Source: Collinsella sp. (GTDB lineage Bacteria; Actinomycetota; Coriobacteriia; Coriobacteriales; Coriobacteriaceae). From it: a DNA stretch of 64,000 nt. How positions within the stretch are numbered: position 1 is the first letter of the stretch; every line of letters starts with the position of its first letter. The stretch is from the NCBI GenBank assembly GCA_031295385.1, contig JAUMOL010000011.1, positions 1 to 64,000 of the forward strand, given 5' to 3'. Made by a program: the position numbers and the translations under genes. The notes under the pieces were generated by a model. It was not told the origin of the DNA and searched no databases. It worked only from the letters and a program-made list of their open reading frames with translations. Of this stretch, positions 17,939 to 26,346 are shown one piece after another.

Positions 17939-19021
17939 TTGAAGAAAAGCAATCTGGGCTATGCGCTGGTGCTGATCGCCGCGCTTATGTGGGGCACCAT
18001 CGGAATCTTTGTTAACGGAATATCGGCCCTGGGTGTTTCGTCTCAGAGCATGGCGGCCTTTCGCCTGTTGTCGGGTGCTGTCTTAATGGCTCCGGTCTTG
18101 GCATTTATAGGTTGCCAGGGAGGTGCTCGTGAGGGAAAAGCCTCGGGTCCCATGGCACTGTTCAAGGCAAGTCCTAAAGAGCTTGTTCCCTGCGCGCTTC
18201 TTGGCATTATCGGCCTCGCCACCGCTAACACGCTTTATTACGAGTGCATGGGCGAGGTGGGCATGTCCACGGCCTCGGTGCTGCTTTACACCTCGCCGGT
18301 GTTTGGCGTCGTGCTCGGCCGCGTGCTTTATCGCGAGGACGTGACCCCCAACAAGCTCGTCGCCATCGTCTTTAACATTGTGGGTTGCGTGCTCGCGGTG
18401 ACGAGCGGCGACCTGTCCGGTTTCCATTTCTCGGCTTGGGGCGTCGTGTCGGGTGTGATCGCCGGACTTTGCGGTGCGCTACTGGCTGTGTTTAGTCGCA
18501 TGGCCACCAAGACGCTGCATCCTCTGGCGGTGACGTTTTGGGGCTTTGTCTTTGGCGGATGCTTTATGGCAGTGCTTTCGGCTCCGTGGTCCGATGTGGC
18601 CGCGGCAATGTCCCCGCAGCTCATTCTGCTGTTCGCGGGCTTTGGCTTTATTCCGACGGCTCTTGCGTACATCTTCTATATGCAGGGCCTTTCGATGGAT
18701 CTTGAGACGTCAAAGGTGCCGGTCGTGGCTTCGTTTGAAACCGTGGCGACCGTTTTGGTCGGTATTGGCATCTATGCCGAGCCCGCCGGCGCGATCAAGG
18801 TCCTGGGCATTGTGCTGGTGCTCATGTCCATCCTGATTATGAACACCGACTTCTCCAAGCTGCGCAACAGTGAGTTTGTCGGTCATGTCGTTGAGAGCGT
18901 GACCTTTAAGCCCAACGCGTGGTGGACCGAAAAATCTCAGGACATGGATCTGTTCCGCGAGCGCACCGGCATCGCGCTGGAGCCCACCGTGCAGGAAAGC
19001 CTCTGGTACTTCGTGCGATAG
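17939..19021 (+). CDS. EamA/DMT-family transporter
   Basis: The 360-residue protein has ten predicted helices in two EamA repeats (residues about 5-145 and 165-300) and a hydrophilic C-terminal tail of some 55 residues that is longer than usual. DMT proteins mostly export amino acids or metabolites. I chose the TTG at 17939 with GAGGAGG five bases upstream; an ATG at 17903 would put that site inside the gene. Its position between SIS gene and PTS operon, with shared TATAACG motifs, hints that it exports a released amine such as lysine. That role is inference. Confidence 0.8.
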   Translation: MKKSNLGYALVLIAALMWGTIGIFVNGISALGVSSQSMAAFRLLSGAVLMAPVLAFIGCQGGAREGKASGPMALFKASPKELVPCALLGIIGLATANTLYYECMGEVGMSTASVLLYTSPVFGVVLGRVLYREDVTPNKLVAIVFNIVGCVLAVTSGDLSGFHFSAWGVVSGVIAGLCGALLAVFSRMATKTLHPLAVTFWGFVFGGCFMAVLSAPWSDVAAAMSPQLILLFAGFGFIPTALAYIFYMQGLSMDLETSKVPVVASFETVATVLVGIGIYAEPAGAIKVLGIVLVLMSILIMNTDFSKLRNSEFVGHVVESVTFKPNAWWTEKSQDMDLFRERTGIALEPTVQESLWYFVR

Positions 19022-19133
19022 AGGATTGCGCGCAGGGTCTGACCTGGGGTTATCCAGCCAGCGCCGGCCTACCCGGCCCCAACGTTTCAAGTGCGTTAAA
19101 CCCGTCAACGGTCGATTTTCACCCGCGAACGGT

Positions 19134-19178
19134 CGTTATACTAATTAGCAATATAAGCAACGTATAAGACATTATAAT
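19134..19178 (+). promoter_or_regulatory. Promoter and operator region of PTS operon 1
   Basis: CGTTATAC at 19134-19141 and CGTATAAGAC at 19161-19170 form an imperfect dyad, and TATAAT lies at 19173-19178. No good -35 box is visible, which fits an activated or regulated promoter. Confidence 0.45.
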
Positions 19179-19204
19179 GAACACAATGAAAAGGAGGAGG
19201 CAAG

Positions 19205-20128
19205 ATGAATCAGATCATTCTCGCATCTCATGGCGGCCTGGCCGCAGGCGCCAAAGACACGCTCGAGATGGTTCTCGGCGACGTGTCGAACGTCCACGTC
19301 GTGTCGCTTGCTCGTGACGACAAGGAGCCCATCACCAATAAGGTTGAGGCTATGATCGCCACGTTCAACGCGGACGACACCGTCTATGTGCTGACCGATA
19401 TGCTCGGCAGCTCGGTCAACAACAACATGGTCGAGCTTTCCAAGAACGGCACGAAGTTCACGGTTGTCAGCGGTTTCAACATTCCGCTGGCGCTCACGCT
19501 CGCTATGAGCCCCGTCCCCGTCAAGGGCGCCGAGCTCGCGGCCCTCATCAACGAGGCCCGCACCGGTCTGACCAACCCCAACGCACCGGTCGAGGCTGCC
19601 GCGGCTCCCGCCAAGAAGGCCAAGGCGTCCCGTCACAGCTCCGGTCCCGCCAAGATCGTCCTCGCACGTCTTGACTACCGTCTGCTGCACGGCCAGGTCG
19701 TCTTTACCTGGACCACCAAGGTTCAGGCCGAGCGCATCATCGTCGTCGACAACGCTGCTGCCAACGATGACATCAAGAAGGGCGCTCTTAAGCTGGCCAA
19801 GCCCCAGGGCGTGCGCCTGAACGTCTTCACCGTCGAGCGTGCCCTCGCCAAGATGGACAAGCTCAACACCCTCGGCGAGCGCGTCATGTTCGTCTTTGGC
19901 AACACCGCCGAGATGCTGCAGTTCTGCCAGGGCTACAAGCTCGACGCCATCAACCTGGGCGCCACCGCCAACCACGACGGTGCCGATCAGGTCGGAGGCA
20001 AGGACAGCTCCGTCTTCCTCGACGCCACCCAGAAGGCCGACGTCAACCAGCTGCTCGACATGGGCATCAAGCTCTATGTCCAGCAGACCCCTACGTATCA
20101 GAGCGTCGACATCGACGCCAAGCTGTAA
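19205..20128 (+). CDS. Mannose-family PTS fused EIIA-EIIB
   Basis: The 307-residue protein joins EIIA (residues 1-125, phospho-His at 9 in ASHGGLAAG) to EIIB (about 150-307, phospho-His near 162 in DYRLLHGQV) through an Ala/Pro/Lys linker. It accepts phosphate from HPr and passes it to the incoming sugar through IIC/IID. GGAGGAGG precedes the ATG. It heads an operon with IIC and IID; an SIS enzyme and a HAD phosphatase follow. In the second locus of this window the same two domains are separate genes. Confidence 0.93.
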   Translation: MNQIILASHGGLAAGAKDTLEMVLGDVSNVHVVSLARDDKEPITNKVEAMIATFNADDTVYVLTDMLGSSVNNNMVELSKNGTKFTVVSGFNIPLALTLAMSPVPVKGAELAALINEARTGLTNPNAPVEAAAAPAKKAKASRHSSGPAKIVLARLDYRLLHGQVVFTWTTKVQAERIIVVDNAAANDDIKKGALKLAKPQGVRLNVFTVERALAKMDKLNTLGERVMFVFGNTAEMLQFCQGYKLDAINLGATANHDGADQVGGKDSSVFLDATQKADVNQLLDMGIKLYVQQTPTYQSVDIDAKL

Positions 20129-20164
20129 TCAACCAGGCTTGTGCCTGACTGAAAGGAGAAGGGT

Positions 20165-20959
20165 ATGAATACGTTCATCAGTGCGGTGCTCGTCGGCCTC
20201 GTCGGCGTGTTCTGCATGTGGGACTCCCGCCTGCTCGGTCGTCTTAACTTCGAGCAGCCCCTCGTTGGCGCTACGCTCGTCGGTCTGCTGCTGGGCGATG
20301 TGCCCACCGGCCTTGCCGTCGGTGCCGCCGTCGAGCTCGTGTCCATGGGCCTGGTGCAGGTCGGCGCCGCCGTTCCGCCCGATATGGTCCTGGGCGGCAT
20401 CGTGGCCGCTGCCTTTGCGTGCCTGACCGATGCTTCTGCCGAGACCGCCATGACGATCGCCATCCCGGTCGCCGTCCTGGGTCAGCTCCTCGGCATCGTG
20501 TTCCGTTCCATCATCGCCGCCCTCACTCATGTGGCAGATAGCGCGATCGATAACGGAAAGTTCAAGACCGCCTACCGTATGCACATCTGCGCCGGCTCCG
20601 GTCTGTACGCTGTCATGTACTTCCTGCCGATCTTCCTCGCCGTCTTTGTTGGTACCGACCTGGTTCAGGCCATCGTCAACATGGTTCCCGAGTGGCTGTC
20701 CACTGGTCTTAACGTTTCGACCAAGATCATGACCGCCTACGGCTTGGCCCTGCTGCTCACCATGATGATCAAGAAGGGTATGACTCCGTTCCTGTTCATC
20801 GGTTTCCTGCTCGCCGCTTACCTCAACCTGTCCGTCATCGCGGTCGCTCTGATCGGTGTGTGCCTGGCTGTCGTCTTCATGGGCTTCAAGTTCAACGGTT
20901 CCCATGCAGCCGCCGGTGTCGATTCCGACTACGATCCGCTCGAAGACGACGAAGACTAA
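20165..20959 (+). CDS. Mannose-family PTS EIIC
   Basis: The 264-residue membrane protein forms the sugar channel with IID. It has the family pattern near residues 35-80, GATLVGLLLGDVPTG followed by GAAVELVSMGLVQVGAAVPP, and an acidic C-terminus. AAAGGAG precedes the ATG. It lies 36 bases after the IIAB gene and 13 bases before IID. Confidence 0.93.
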   Translation: MNTFISAVLVGLVGVFCMWDSRLLGRLNFEQPLVGATLVGLLLGDVPTGLAVGAAVELVSMGLVQVGAAVPPDMVLGGIVAAAFACLTDASAETAMTIAIPVAVLGQLLGIVFRSIIAALTHVADSAIDNGKFKTAYRMHICAGSGLYAVMYFLPIFLAVFVGTDLVQAIVNMVPEWLSTGLNVSTKIMTAYGLALLLTMMIKKGMTPFLFIGFLLAAYLNLSVIAVALIGVCLAVVFMGFKFNGSHAAAGVDSDYDPLEDDED

Positions 20960-20972
20960 GGAGGAACACACT

Positions 20973-21806
20973 ATGGCAACCGCAACCAAGGACGTGTCCC
21001 TGAACAAGAAGGTCAGCCAGTTCTTCTGGCGCTCCTGGGCCATCCAGGCCTCTTGGAACTACGAGCGTCAGATGAACATGGGCTTCCTCTACGGCATGGT
21101 TCCCACGCTCGATCGCCTCTATCCGGATGAGTCCGACCCCAAGCAGCTCGCTGCTAAGAAAGAGGCTTACCACCGTCACATGGCGTTCTACAACTGCACC
21201 CCGCAGACGAGCGCTTTCATCCTGGGCCTCTCCGCCTCTATGGAGGAGGAGTACGCCAAGGATCCCGAGAACTTCGATCCCGATTCGATCAACGCGGTCA
21301 AGACCTCCCTCATGGGTCCGCTTTCCGGCATCGGTGACTCCTTCTTCCAGGGCACCATCCGCGTTATCGCCTTTGGCCTGGGCGTTCAGCTGGCTCAGCA
21401 GGGCTCCATCATGGGCCCGATCCTGGCCATGCTCATCTCCATCGTCCCCTCCGTGCTGATCACTTGGTTCGCAGCCAAGATGGGCTATCAGGGCGGCCAC
21501 GAGTACCTGGGCAAGCTTCAGGGCGGCGACCTCATGGAGAAGCTCATGTATGTCTGCGGCATCGTGGGTCTTATGTCCGTGGGCGGCATGATCGCTACGC
21601 TGATCGGCGCCACCACCCCGCTGCAGTTCGCTGAGGGCACCGTCGTTATCCAGGACATCCTGGACGGCATGATGCCCCAGATGATCTCCCTTGGCCTCAC
21701 CGGCCTTATGTACTGGCTCATCAAGAAGAACGTCAACACCGGTTGGCTTCTCGTGATCGCCATCGTGGGCGGCATCGCCCTCTCCGCGGCCGGCATCCTG
21801 GCCTAG
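20973..21806 (+). CDS. Mannose-family PTS EIID
   Basis: The 277-residue protein has the IID signature blocks: FFWRSWAIQASWNYERQM at the N-terminus, MGFLYGMVPTL, and KTSLMGPLSGIGDSFFQGT. It pairs with IIC in the membrane. The ATG at 20973 follows AGGAGG; the frame is open further upstream inside IIC but that is not coding. The likely partner set is complete: IIAB, IIC and IID. Confidence 0.94.
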   Translation: MATATKDVSLNKKVSQFFWRSWAIQASWNYERQMNMGFLYGMVPTLDRLYPDESDPKQLAAKKEAYHRHMAFYNCTPQTSAFILGLSASMEEEYAKDPENFDPDSINAVKTSLMGPLSGIGDSFFQGTIRVIAFGLGVQLAQQGSIMGPILAMLISIVPSVLITWFAAKMGYQGGHEYLGKLQGGDLMEKLMYVCGIVGLMSVGGMIATLIGATTPLQFAEGTVVIQDILDGMMPQMISLGLTGLMYWLIKKNVNTGWLLVIAIVGGIALSAAGILA

Positions 21807-21840
21807 TCGCGACCAAGCGTCTAACCGCTTTCCCCCGGGG

Positions 21841-21915
21841 GCCTGCCTGGCATCCCATACCCCAGGCAGGCTTCCATTCCCAAAATGCGACAATGGGACA
21901 GTCCCCTTGTCGCAT
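21841..21915 (+). terminator. Two hairpins between EIID and the SIS gene
   Basis: Arms gcctgcctgg/ccaggcaggc (21841-21871) are followed by atgcgacaa/ttgtcgcat (21885-21915). Neither has a strong T-run. They may reduce readthrough into the SIS gene or protect mRNA ends. Confidence 0.5.
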
Positions 21916-22005
21916 CCTCAACGGGCCGGCGACTCGGTCCAAACCACGGTAACCCTGCGAGCGCCCGGCAATGTGGCGCCGCAAAAATCGAAAGGAATGT
22001 GTCAG

Positions 22006-22989
22006 ATGTACGAGATCGACCTTAACCTCCCTAAGCAGATCGTCGCTGACGTCCTGTCCAACCACGAGATCCACAGCGTCGCCTTCGTCGGCTGCGGTGC
22101 TTCCATGTCCGACCTTTACCCCGCCAAGTACTTCCTGGCCAACAACACGGACAAGCTGAACGTTCAGATCTTCACCGCTAACGAGTTCAACTACGACACG
22201 CCTTCCTGGGTCAACGAGCACACCTTCGTGATCACCTGCTCCCTCGGTGGCTCCACGCCCGAGACCGTCGAGGCCAACAAGACCGCCAAGAAGCACAACT
22301 GCCCGGTCGTCTCCCTCACCAACAAGGCTGGCTCCGCTCTGACCGTCGACGCTGACTACGTCATCGTTCACGGCTTCCACGCCAACTTCGCTGCCAAGTG
22401 CGAGAAGCCCGGCTACGCCATCGCTCTTGCTGTCGAGATCCTTCAGCAGACCGAGGGCTATGACCACTACGAGGACATGATCACCGGCCTCACCAACGTC
22501 TTCGAGCTCTGTGAGAACGCCGCTCAGCACTGCAAGAAGCTCGCCAAGAAGTTCGCCGAGGACTTCAAGGACGACAAGATGATTTACTTCATGGCTTCCG
22601 GTGCCTCCGAGAAGATGGCTTATTCTCACGCCGCCTTCCTGTTCACCGAGATGCAGTGGATCGACGCCGCCGCCTACAACACCGGCGAGTACTTCCACGG
22701 CCCGTTCGAGGTTTCCACCGAGGGTAAGCCCTACGTCTTCTTCATGTCCGATGGCGCTACCCGTCCGATGGACGCCCGCGCCCTCACCTTCCTTGAGCGC
22801 ATGGGCGCCAAGGTCGCTCTGATCGACTCCAAGGACTACGGCCTGGCTGACGCCGTGCCCGCGAGCGTCGTCACCTACTTCAACCCGCTGCTGCACCTCG
22901 CCGTTATGCGCGAGTACGGCAACCAGATCGCCGAGGCCCGTCAGCACCCGCTGACCATGCGTCGCTACATGTGGAAGCTTTCCTACTAA
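22006..22989 (+). CDS. SIS-domain deglycase/isomerase of PTS operon 1
   Basis: The 327-residue SIS protein has AFVGCGASMSDLYPAKYFLA (residues about 26-45), CSLGGSTPETV and TGEYFHGPFEVS, which are phosphosugar-binding loops of the FrlB/GfrE family. It is co-oriented with the mannose-type PTS, as in the glucoselysine gfr operon. The ATG at 22006 lies nine bases after AAAGGA; the ATG at 21997 is too close to that site. Family and context suggest it cleaves the PTS product; the exact sugar-amine is unknown. Confidence 0.87.
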   Translation: MYEIDLNLPKQIVADVLSNHEIHSVAFVGCGASMSDLYPAKYFLANNTDKLNVQIFTANEFNYDTPSWVNEHTFVITCSLGGSTPETVEANKTAKKHNCPVVSLTNKAGSALTVDADYVIVHGFHANFAAKCEKPGYAIALAVEILQQTEGYDHYEDMITGLTNVFELCENAAQHCKKLAKKFAEDFKDDKMIYFMASGASEKMAYSHAAFLFTEMQWIDAAAYNTGEYFHGPFEVSTEGKPYVFFMSDGATRPMDARALTFLERMGAKVALIDSKDYGLADAVPASVVTYFNPLLHLAVMREYGNQIAEARQHPLTMRRYMWKLSY

Positions 22990-23023
22990 TCACAAGTAAG
23001 TAGACCTTACGGGTTGATTGAGA

Positions 23024-23055
23024 GGGGATGGGGTTTGCGCCCCGTCCCCTTTTTT
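23024..23055 (+). terminator. Terminator after the SIS gene
   Basis: Arms ggggatgggg and ccccgtcccc are followed by six Ts. This ends PTS operon 1 before the HAD gene. Confidence 0.9.
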
Positions 23056-23084
23056 GCTTTGGGGGGCGTGTCCGTCGCGCCGCA

Positions 23085-23136
23085 AAATCCCAGATAAAAC
23101 CTACCAAAATTAACCTGACCCTTTTTGCAGGTGGGA
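23085..23136 (+). repeat. 5'-leader repeat, copy ahead of the HAD gene
   Basis: It matches 25219-25267 and the minus strand of 36541-36589. The shared core is cccagataaaacct followed by an AT-rich segment and CTTTTT. It ends in the ribosome site of the HAD gene. Confidence 0.7.
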
Positions 23137-23146
23137 GGAGATGCGT

Positions 23147-23776
23147 ATGATCAAGGCAGTGCTGTTTGATATGGACGGCGTGCTGGTCGATACCGAGTGG
23201 TTCTACAACCGTCGTCGCGTGGCGTTTATGGAGGAGAAGGGGTTCCACTTTGACGAGATCCCCGATCTTTCGGGGTCTAACGAGCCGGCCATTTGGGAGG
23301 CGCTGGTGCCCGACGATGTTGAGCTGCGCGAGCGTCTGCGCGTGGAGTACAAGCAGGTCTATAGCCCGGACCATCCCGTTCCGTATGCCGAGCTGCTCAA
23401 CGAGCAGACGGAGCCGGTGATGCGCGCACTGCACGAGCGCGGCGTGAAGTGTGCCATCGCGAGCTCGTCTTATCGTGAGCTCATTGACGAGCTGGTAGAG
23501 ATTGCCGGTATCGCCGATGTGCTGGACTACACCATCAGCGGTCACGAGTGCAGTGCGTTTAAGCCCGACCCCGAGATCTACCTGCGTGCCATGGAGGCGC
23601 TGGGGGTGGAGCCTGCCGAATGCCTGGTTATCGAGGACTCGCCTTTGGGCATCGAGGCCGGCAAGCGCTCCGGCGCCCGCGTCCTGGCGCTGCGTCCGCA
23701 CGAGGGCGTCAACCTCGATCAATCGCGAGCCGATGCCGTTATCGATAATCTGACCGACATTTTGGCCGCTTTGTAG
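23147..23776 (+). CDS. HAD-family phosphatase/phosphoglucomutase-like hydrolase
   Basis: The 209-residue enzyme has the HAD motifs: FDMDGVLVDTEW (nucleophile Asp near residue 8), SSSYRE (motif II Ser near 107), a motif III Lys in FKPDPEIYL, and VIEDSPLGIEAG (motif IV). It fits the beta-phosphoglucomutase/sugar phosphatase branch. I choose the ATG at 23147, seven bases after GGAGGAG. Its last 18 bases belong to a 230-bp dispersed repeat that also occurs at 15350, so the repeat provides the stop codon. It may process the sugar phosphate made by the SIS enzyme. Confidence 0.88.
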   Translation: MIKAVLFDMDGVLVDTEWFYNRRRVAFMEEKGFHFDEIPDLSGSNEPAIWEALVPDDVELRERLRVEYKQVYSPDHPVPYAELLNEQTEPVMRALHERGVKCAIASSSYRELIDELVEIAGIADVLDYTISGHECSAFKPDPEIYLRAMEALGVEPAECLVIEDSPLGIEAGKRSGARVLALRPHEGVNLDQSRADAVIDNLTDILAAL

Positions 23777-23992
23777 TGTCAATCCGCCGCGAGAAGCACG
23801 GGTTCAAACGTTTTTTGCGGTGGACTGGCTCAATTTGGTTTCGATTTTGATCCGTTTGGCTTCGATTCGGGCTAAGTGAGTAGACTTTTTGGCGCAGGCC
23901 GAGCACAATGCATATCTTTCTTTGTAAAACCGCAGGTCACAGGGGTGGCGGTTTTGGGCGTGCTCGGCAGATCGTAAAAAGTCTACTCACTT
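23761..23992. repeat. Long dispersed repeat, copy 2
   Basis: It matches 15350-15583. It begins inside the HAD coding end and closes with a stem-loop (23872-23890 with 23974-23992). Inner arms gccgagcac and gtgctcggc covary with copy 1. The rest of the gap to 24131 contains only a TACAAT box near 24090. Confidence 0.85.
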
Positions 23993-24131
23993 GTAATTTG
24001 GGCCTTTGGTCGTGGGGGTTGCTGGTCCCGCTTTGGTTGTCGAGGGAGGGTGAATTGAAGCACCCTCGCACGCTCCGTGCTACAATCGCCGACATGCCTC
24101 ACAACTACATCTGCCTTCGAAAGGAGCCCGC

Positions 24132-25139
24132 GTGGCGAACGCCATCGATCAGCTCACGGACCGCGTGCTCATGCTCGGCCGTCTCACCATCGTCCGCCGC
24201 GCCATTACTGCAGTGGCGGTCACAATTTCCGCCGTTCTCCAGACATTTCTGATCCAGGCATTCATTCAGCCCGCCGACTTGCTTCCGAGCGGCCTCACCG
24301 GCGTCGCGGTCCTGCTCGACCGCGTTACCTCGCTGGGCGGCGTTCACATCGACATCTCGCTCGGTATGCTCGCGCTCAACATCCCCGTGGCGCTCCTATG
24401 CTGGAGCGGCATTAGCAAGCGCTTCGTCATCTTCTCGATGATGCAGGTCGTGCTCTCGTCGCTGTTCCTCAATGTCTTTCACTTCGCGCCGTTTTTAGGC
24501 GACAAGATCATGCTCATCATTTTTGGCGGCGTGGTCTCGGGTCTGGGCGCTGCCATCGCGCTTAAGTCCGGCGCATCCACCGGCGGCACCGACTTTATTG
24601 CGCTGTGGGTTTCCAACCACACGGGCAAGACCATCTGGGGCGTCATCTTTGGTTTCAACTGCTTTATCCTGGCGATCTTTGGTTTTATGTTTGGCTGGGA
24701 CAAGGCGGCGTATTCCATCGTGTTTCAGTTTATTTCGACCAAGACCATTGACAGTTTCTATCGTCGTTACGATCGCGTGACGCTGCAGATCACGACGCGC
24801 AAGGCGGACGAGGTCATGACCGCCTATGTTGACCATTTTCAGCATGGCATTAGCTGTGCCGAGGTCATTGGCGGATACAGCCGCGAGAAGATGTACCTGC
24901 TGCACGCCGTTGTATCGACCTACGAGAGCCAGGACATTATCAAGCTGGTGTGCGACATCGATCCCGGCGCCGTGATCAACGTGTTCCACACGCTCAACTT
25001 TGTGGGCGGCTGGTGGGGCGGTCATGTCGACGAGCCCATGCCCACGGCCGTACCCGATCCCGACAAGCCCGCACGCATGGCCAGCAGGCAGGCGCGCCTC
25101 AGCGAGCAGGACAGCCTGCAGCAGGACGACGGCAAGTAG
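24132..25139 (+). CDS. YitT-family membrane protein (DUF161/DUF2179)
   Basis: The 335-residue protein has five or six N-terminal helices (residues about 15-210; AIALKSGASTGGTDFIALWV is a YitT hallmark) and a C-terminal soluble DUF2179 domain (about 215-290). The family is of unknown transport function. The gene starts at a GTG at 24132, eight bases after AAAGGAG. The last 30 residues are charged and variable. It lies between two repeats and is not clearly part of the PTS operon. Confidence 0.85.
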   Translation: MANAIDQLTDRVLMLGRLTIVRRAITAVAVTISAVLQTFLIQAFIQPADLLPSGLTGVAVLLDRVTSLGGVHIDISLGMLALNIPVALLCWSGISKRFVIFSMMQVVLSSLFLNVFHFAPFLGDKIMLIIFGGVVSGLGAAIALKSGASTGGTDFIALWVSNHTGKTIWGVIFGFNCFILAIFGFMFGWDKAAYSIVFQFISTKTIDSFYRRYDRVTLQITTRKADEVMTAYVDHFQHGISCAEVIGGYSREKMYLLHAVVSTYESQDIIKLVCDIDPGAVINVFHTLNFVGGWWGGHVDEPMPTAVPDPDKPARMASRQARLSEQDSLQQDDGK

Positions 25140-25180
25140 GGTTTTGGCATTTTGCCGGCCTGGCGCAATCCTGTCCGCCT

Positions 25181-25218
25181 GAGCCTCCCGAAAGCCTCGC
25201 TGCTTTCGGGAGGCTCTC
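25181..25218 (+). terminator. Terminator after the YitT gene
   Basis: Perfect 14-base arms gagcctcccgaaag and ctttcgggaggctc are followed by TCGTTT. Confidence 0.88.
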
Positions 25219-25267
25219 GTTTGCCCAGATAAAACCTACCAAAATGAAGCTGTCGCTTTTTGGTAGG
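25219..25267 (+). repeat. 5'-leader repeat, copy ahead of a GntR gene
   Basis: The unit starts gtttgcccagataaaacct and folds CCTACCA (25235) with TGGTAGG (25261). The copy at 36541 has CCTGCCA/TGGCAGG, a compensatory A-T to G-C change. Confidence 0.75.
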
Positions 25268-25310
25268 GAGGGTGTATCGTTTTATCAATATGAGGTAACA
25301 TGAAACTAGA

Positions 25311-25328
25311 CGTTATATACGTATTAGT
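25311..25328. promoter_or_regulatory. CGTTATATAC motif ahead of the GntR gene
   Basis: CGTTATATACGTATTAG contains a near-palindrome and matches half-sites ahead of PTS operon 1, the EamA gene and the SIS gene at 42945. It could be the operator for the adjacent GntR protein. Confidence 0.5.
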
Positions 25329-25359
25329 TATTTCGATATTCCGATAAGAGTGATTAGAT

Positions 25360-26079
25360 ATGCCTGCGCCCAAAAATGCACCGCTTTACCAGCAGATTTA
25401 CGACGAAATCAAGGATGCGATCGAGAAAGGTGTTTATGCACCCAAGGAGCGTATTCCGTCCGAGCTTGAGCTAGCCGAGCAGTACGACGTGAGCCGCATT
25501 ACGGTGCGCCGCGCCGTCGAGGAGCTGTGTTCCGATGGCTACCTGGTTAAGCAGCAGGGCCGTGGCACCTTTGTTTCCACGCCGCACATCAACCGCCAGT
25601 TCCACGCCTCGACGCTGCAGACGTTTACCGCGCTGTGTGCCGACAACGGCATGAAGGCGGGCGCACATGTGGTCGATCGCCAGATTGTGCCGGCACGTCA
25701 AAACGAGATGGAGTTCTTTGGCCTGCAAAAGGACGCGCTGCTGCTGCATATTAAGCGCGTGCGTACAGCCGACGGCGAGCCCATCTTTGAGGAGAACATC
25801 TTTGTGCCGTTTGACGCCTACCGTGAGCTGTTGACGGCCGATCTTGAGGACAAGTCGATTTTTGCCGAGGTCGAGCGTGTTGGCGGAACGCCGATTGTCT
25901 CGGTTGGCTACCGCACGGTCGAGGCCGTTCGTGCCAATACCGAGCAGGCGGCCGAGTTGGGTATTGCTCCGCACGATCCCCTGCTCAACCTGCGTGCCAG
26001 CTTTACCGGTCCCAATGGCGAGCCGGTCCTGATGGGTAAGCAGTACTACGTGGGATCGCGCTACGTTATGGTGATGTAG
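25360..26079 (+). CDS. GntR/HutC-family regulator, probably of PTS operon 1
   Basis: The 239-residue protein has a winged helix (residues about 8-72, SRITVRRAVEELCSDGYLV) and a UTRA domain (about 90-235). It follows the PTS/SIS/HAD/YitT block and has the CGTTATATAC motif in its own upstream region, also found ahead of the PTS operon. Control of that operon in response to a phosphorylated substrate is therefore likely but inferred. The ribosome site is weak. Confidence 0.88.
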   Translation: MPAPKNAPLYQQIYDEIKDAIEKGVYAPKERIPSELELAEQYDVSRITVRRAVEELCSDGYLVKQQGRGTFVSTPHINRQFHASTLQTFTALCADNGMKAGAHVVDRQIVPARQNEMEFFGLQKDALLLHIKRVRTADGEPIFEENIFVPFDAYRELLTADLEDKSIFAEVERVGGTPIVSVGYRTVEAVRANTEQAAELGIAPHDPLLNLRASFTGPNGEPVLMGKQYYVGSRYVMVM

Positions 26080-26086
26080 GGTTGGT

Positions 26087-26251
26087 TCCGCCGTTCTGAC
26101 GAACGGCGGACCGGCCGACGCTGCAAGCCCGCCAGAGCGGCAATCTGCCTTTCAGCTTCGGCGGCATGACCAGAAGGTCAATGCCGCCTCGTTTCAAGGC
26201 ACCTTGCTCGCTCTGGCGGGCTTTCGCTGACATTGCCAAAACATCGGCGTT
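26087..26251 (+). ncRNA. Candidate structured RNA with pseudoknot, copy A
   Basis: Elements in order: 5' hairpin tccgccgttc/gaacggcgga (26087-26110); closing stem gacgctg (26117) with cggcgtt (26245); long stem agcccgccagagcg (26126) with cgctctggcgggct (26209); pseudoknot ggcaat (26139) with attgcc (26232); stem gcctt (26147) with aaggc (26196); and hairpin gcggcatgacc-agaa-ggtcaatgccgc (26161-26187). Copy B at 56107 keeps every stem with different bases. G-U pairs favour the plus strand. Function unknown; not a translated region. It starts 7 bases after the GntR stop. Confidence 0.75.
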
Positions 26252-26314
26252 GCTGGGCCGGCACTTGGGGACGTTCCTTTTAATATGAGCAGGACATTGT
26301 CAAGAGGCAAAATC

Positions 26315-26346
26315 GGGCCTGGCCCCAACGATATGGGGTCAGGCCC
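26315..26346 (-). ncRNA. Strong hairpin in the IS non-coding end, possible bridge-RNA part
   Basis: Arms gggcctggcccca and tggggtcaggccc pair over 13 bases with one wobble. IS110-family elements express a bridge RNA from a non-coding end that pairs with donor and target DNA; in IS1111 members it lies after the transposase. The assignment rests on position only. Confidence 0.4.

Noticed and set aside
26087..26251. HDV-like ribozyme
   Set aside because: HDV-type folds place P1 right after the cleavage site and P3 outside P1. Here the hairpin and short stem lie inside the long stem, so the topology differs.
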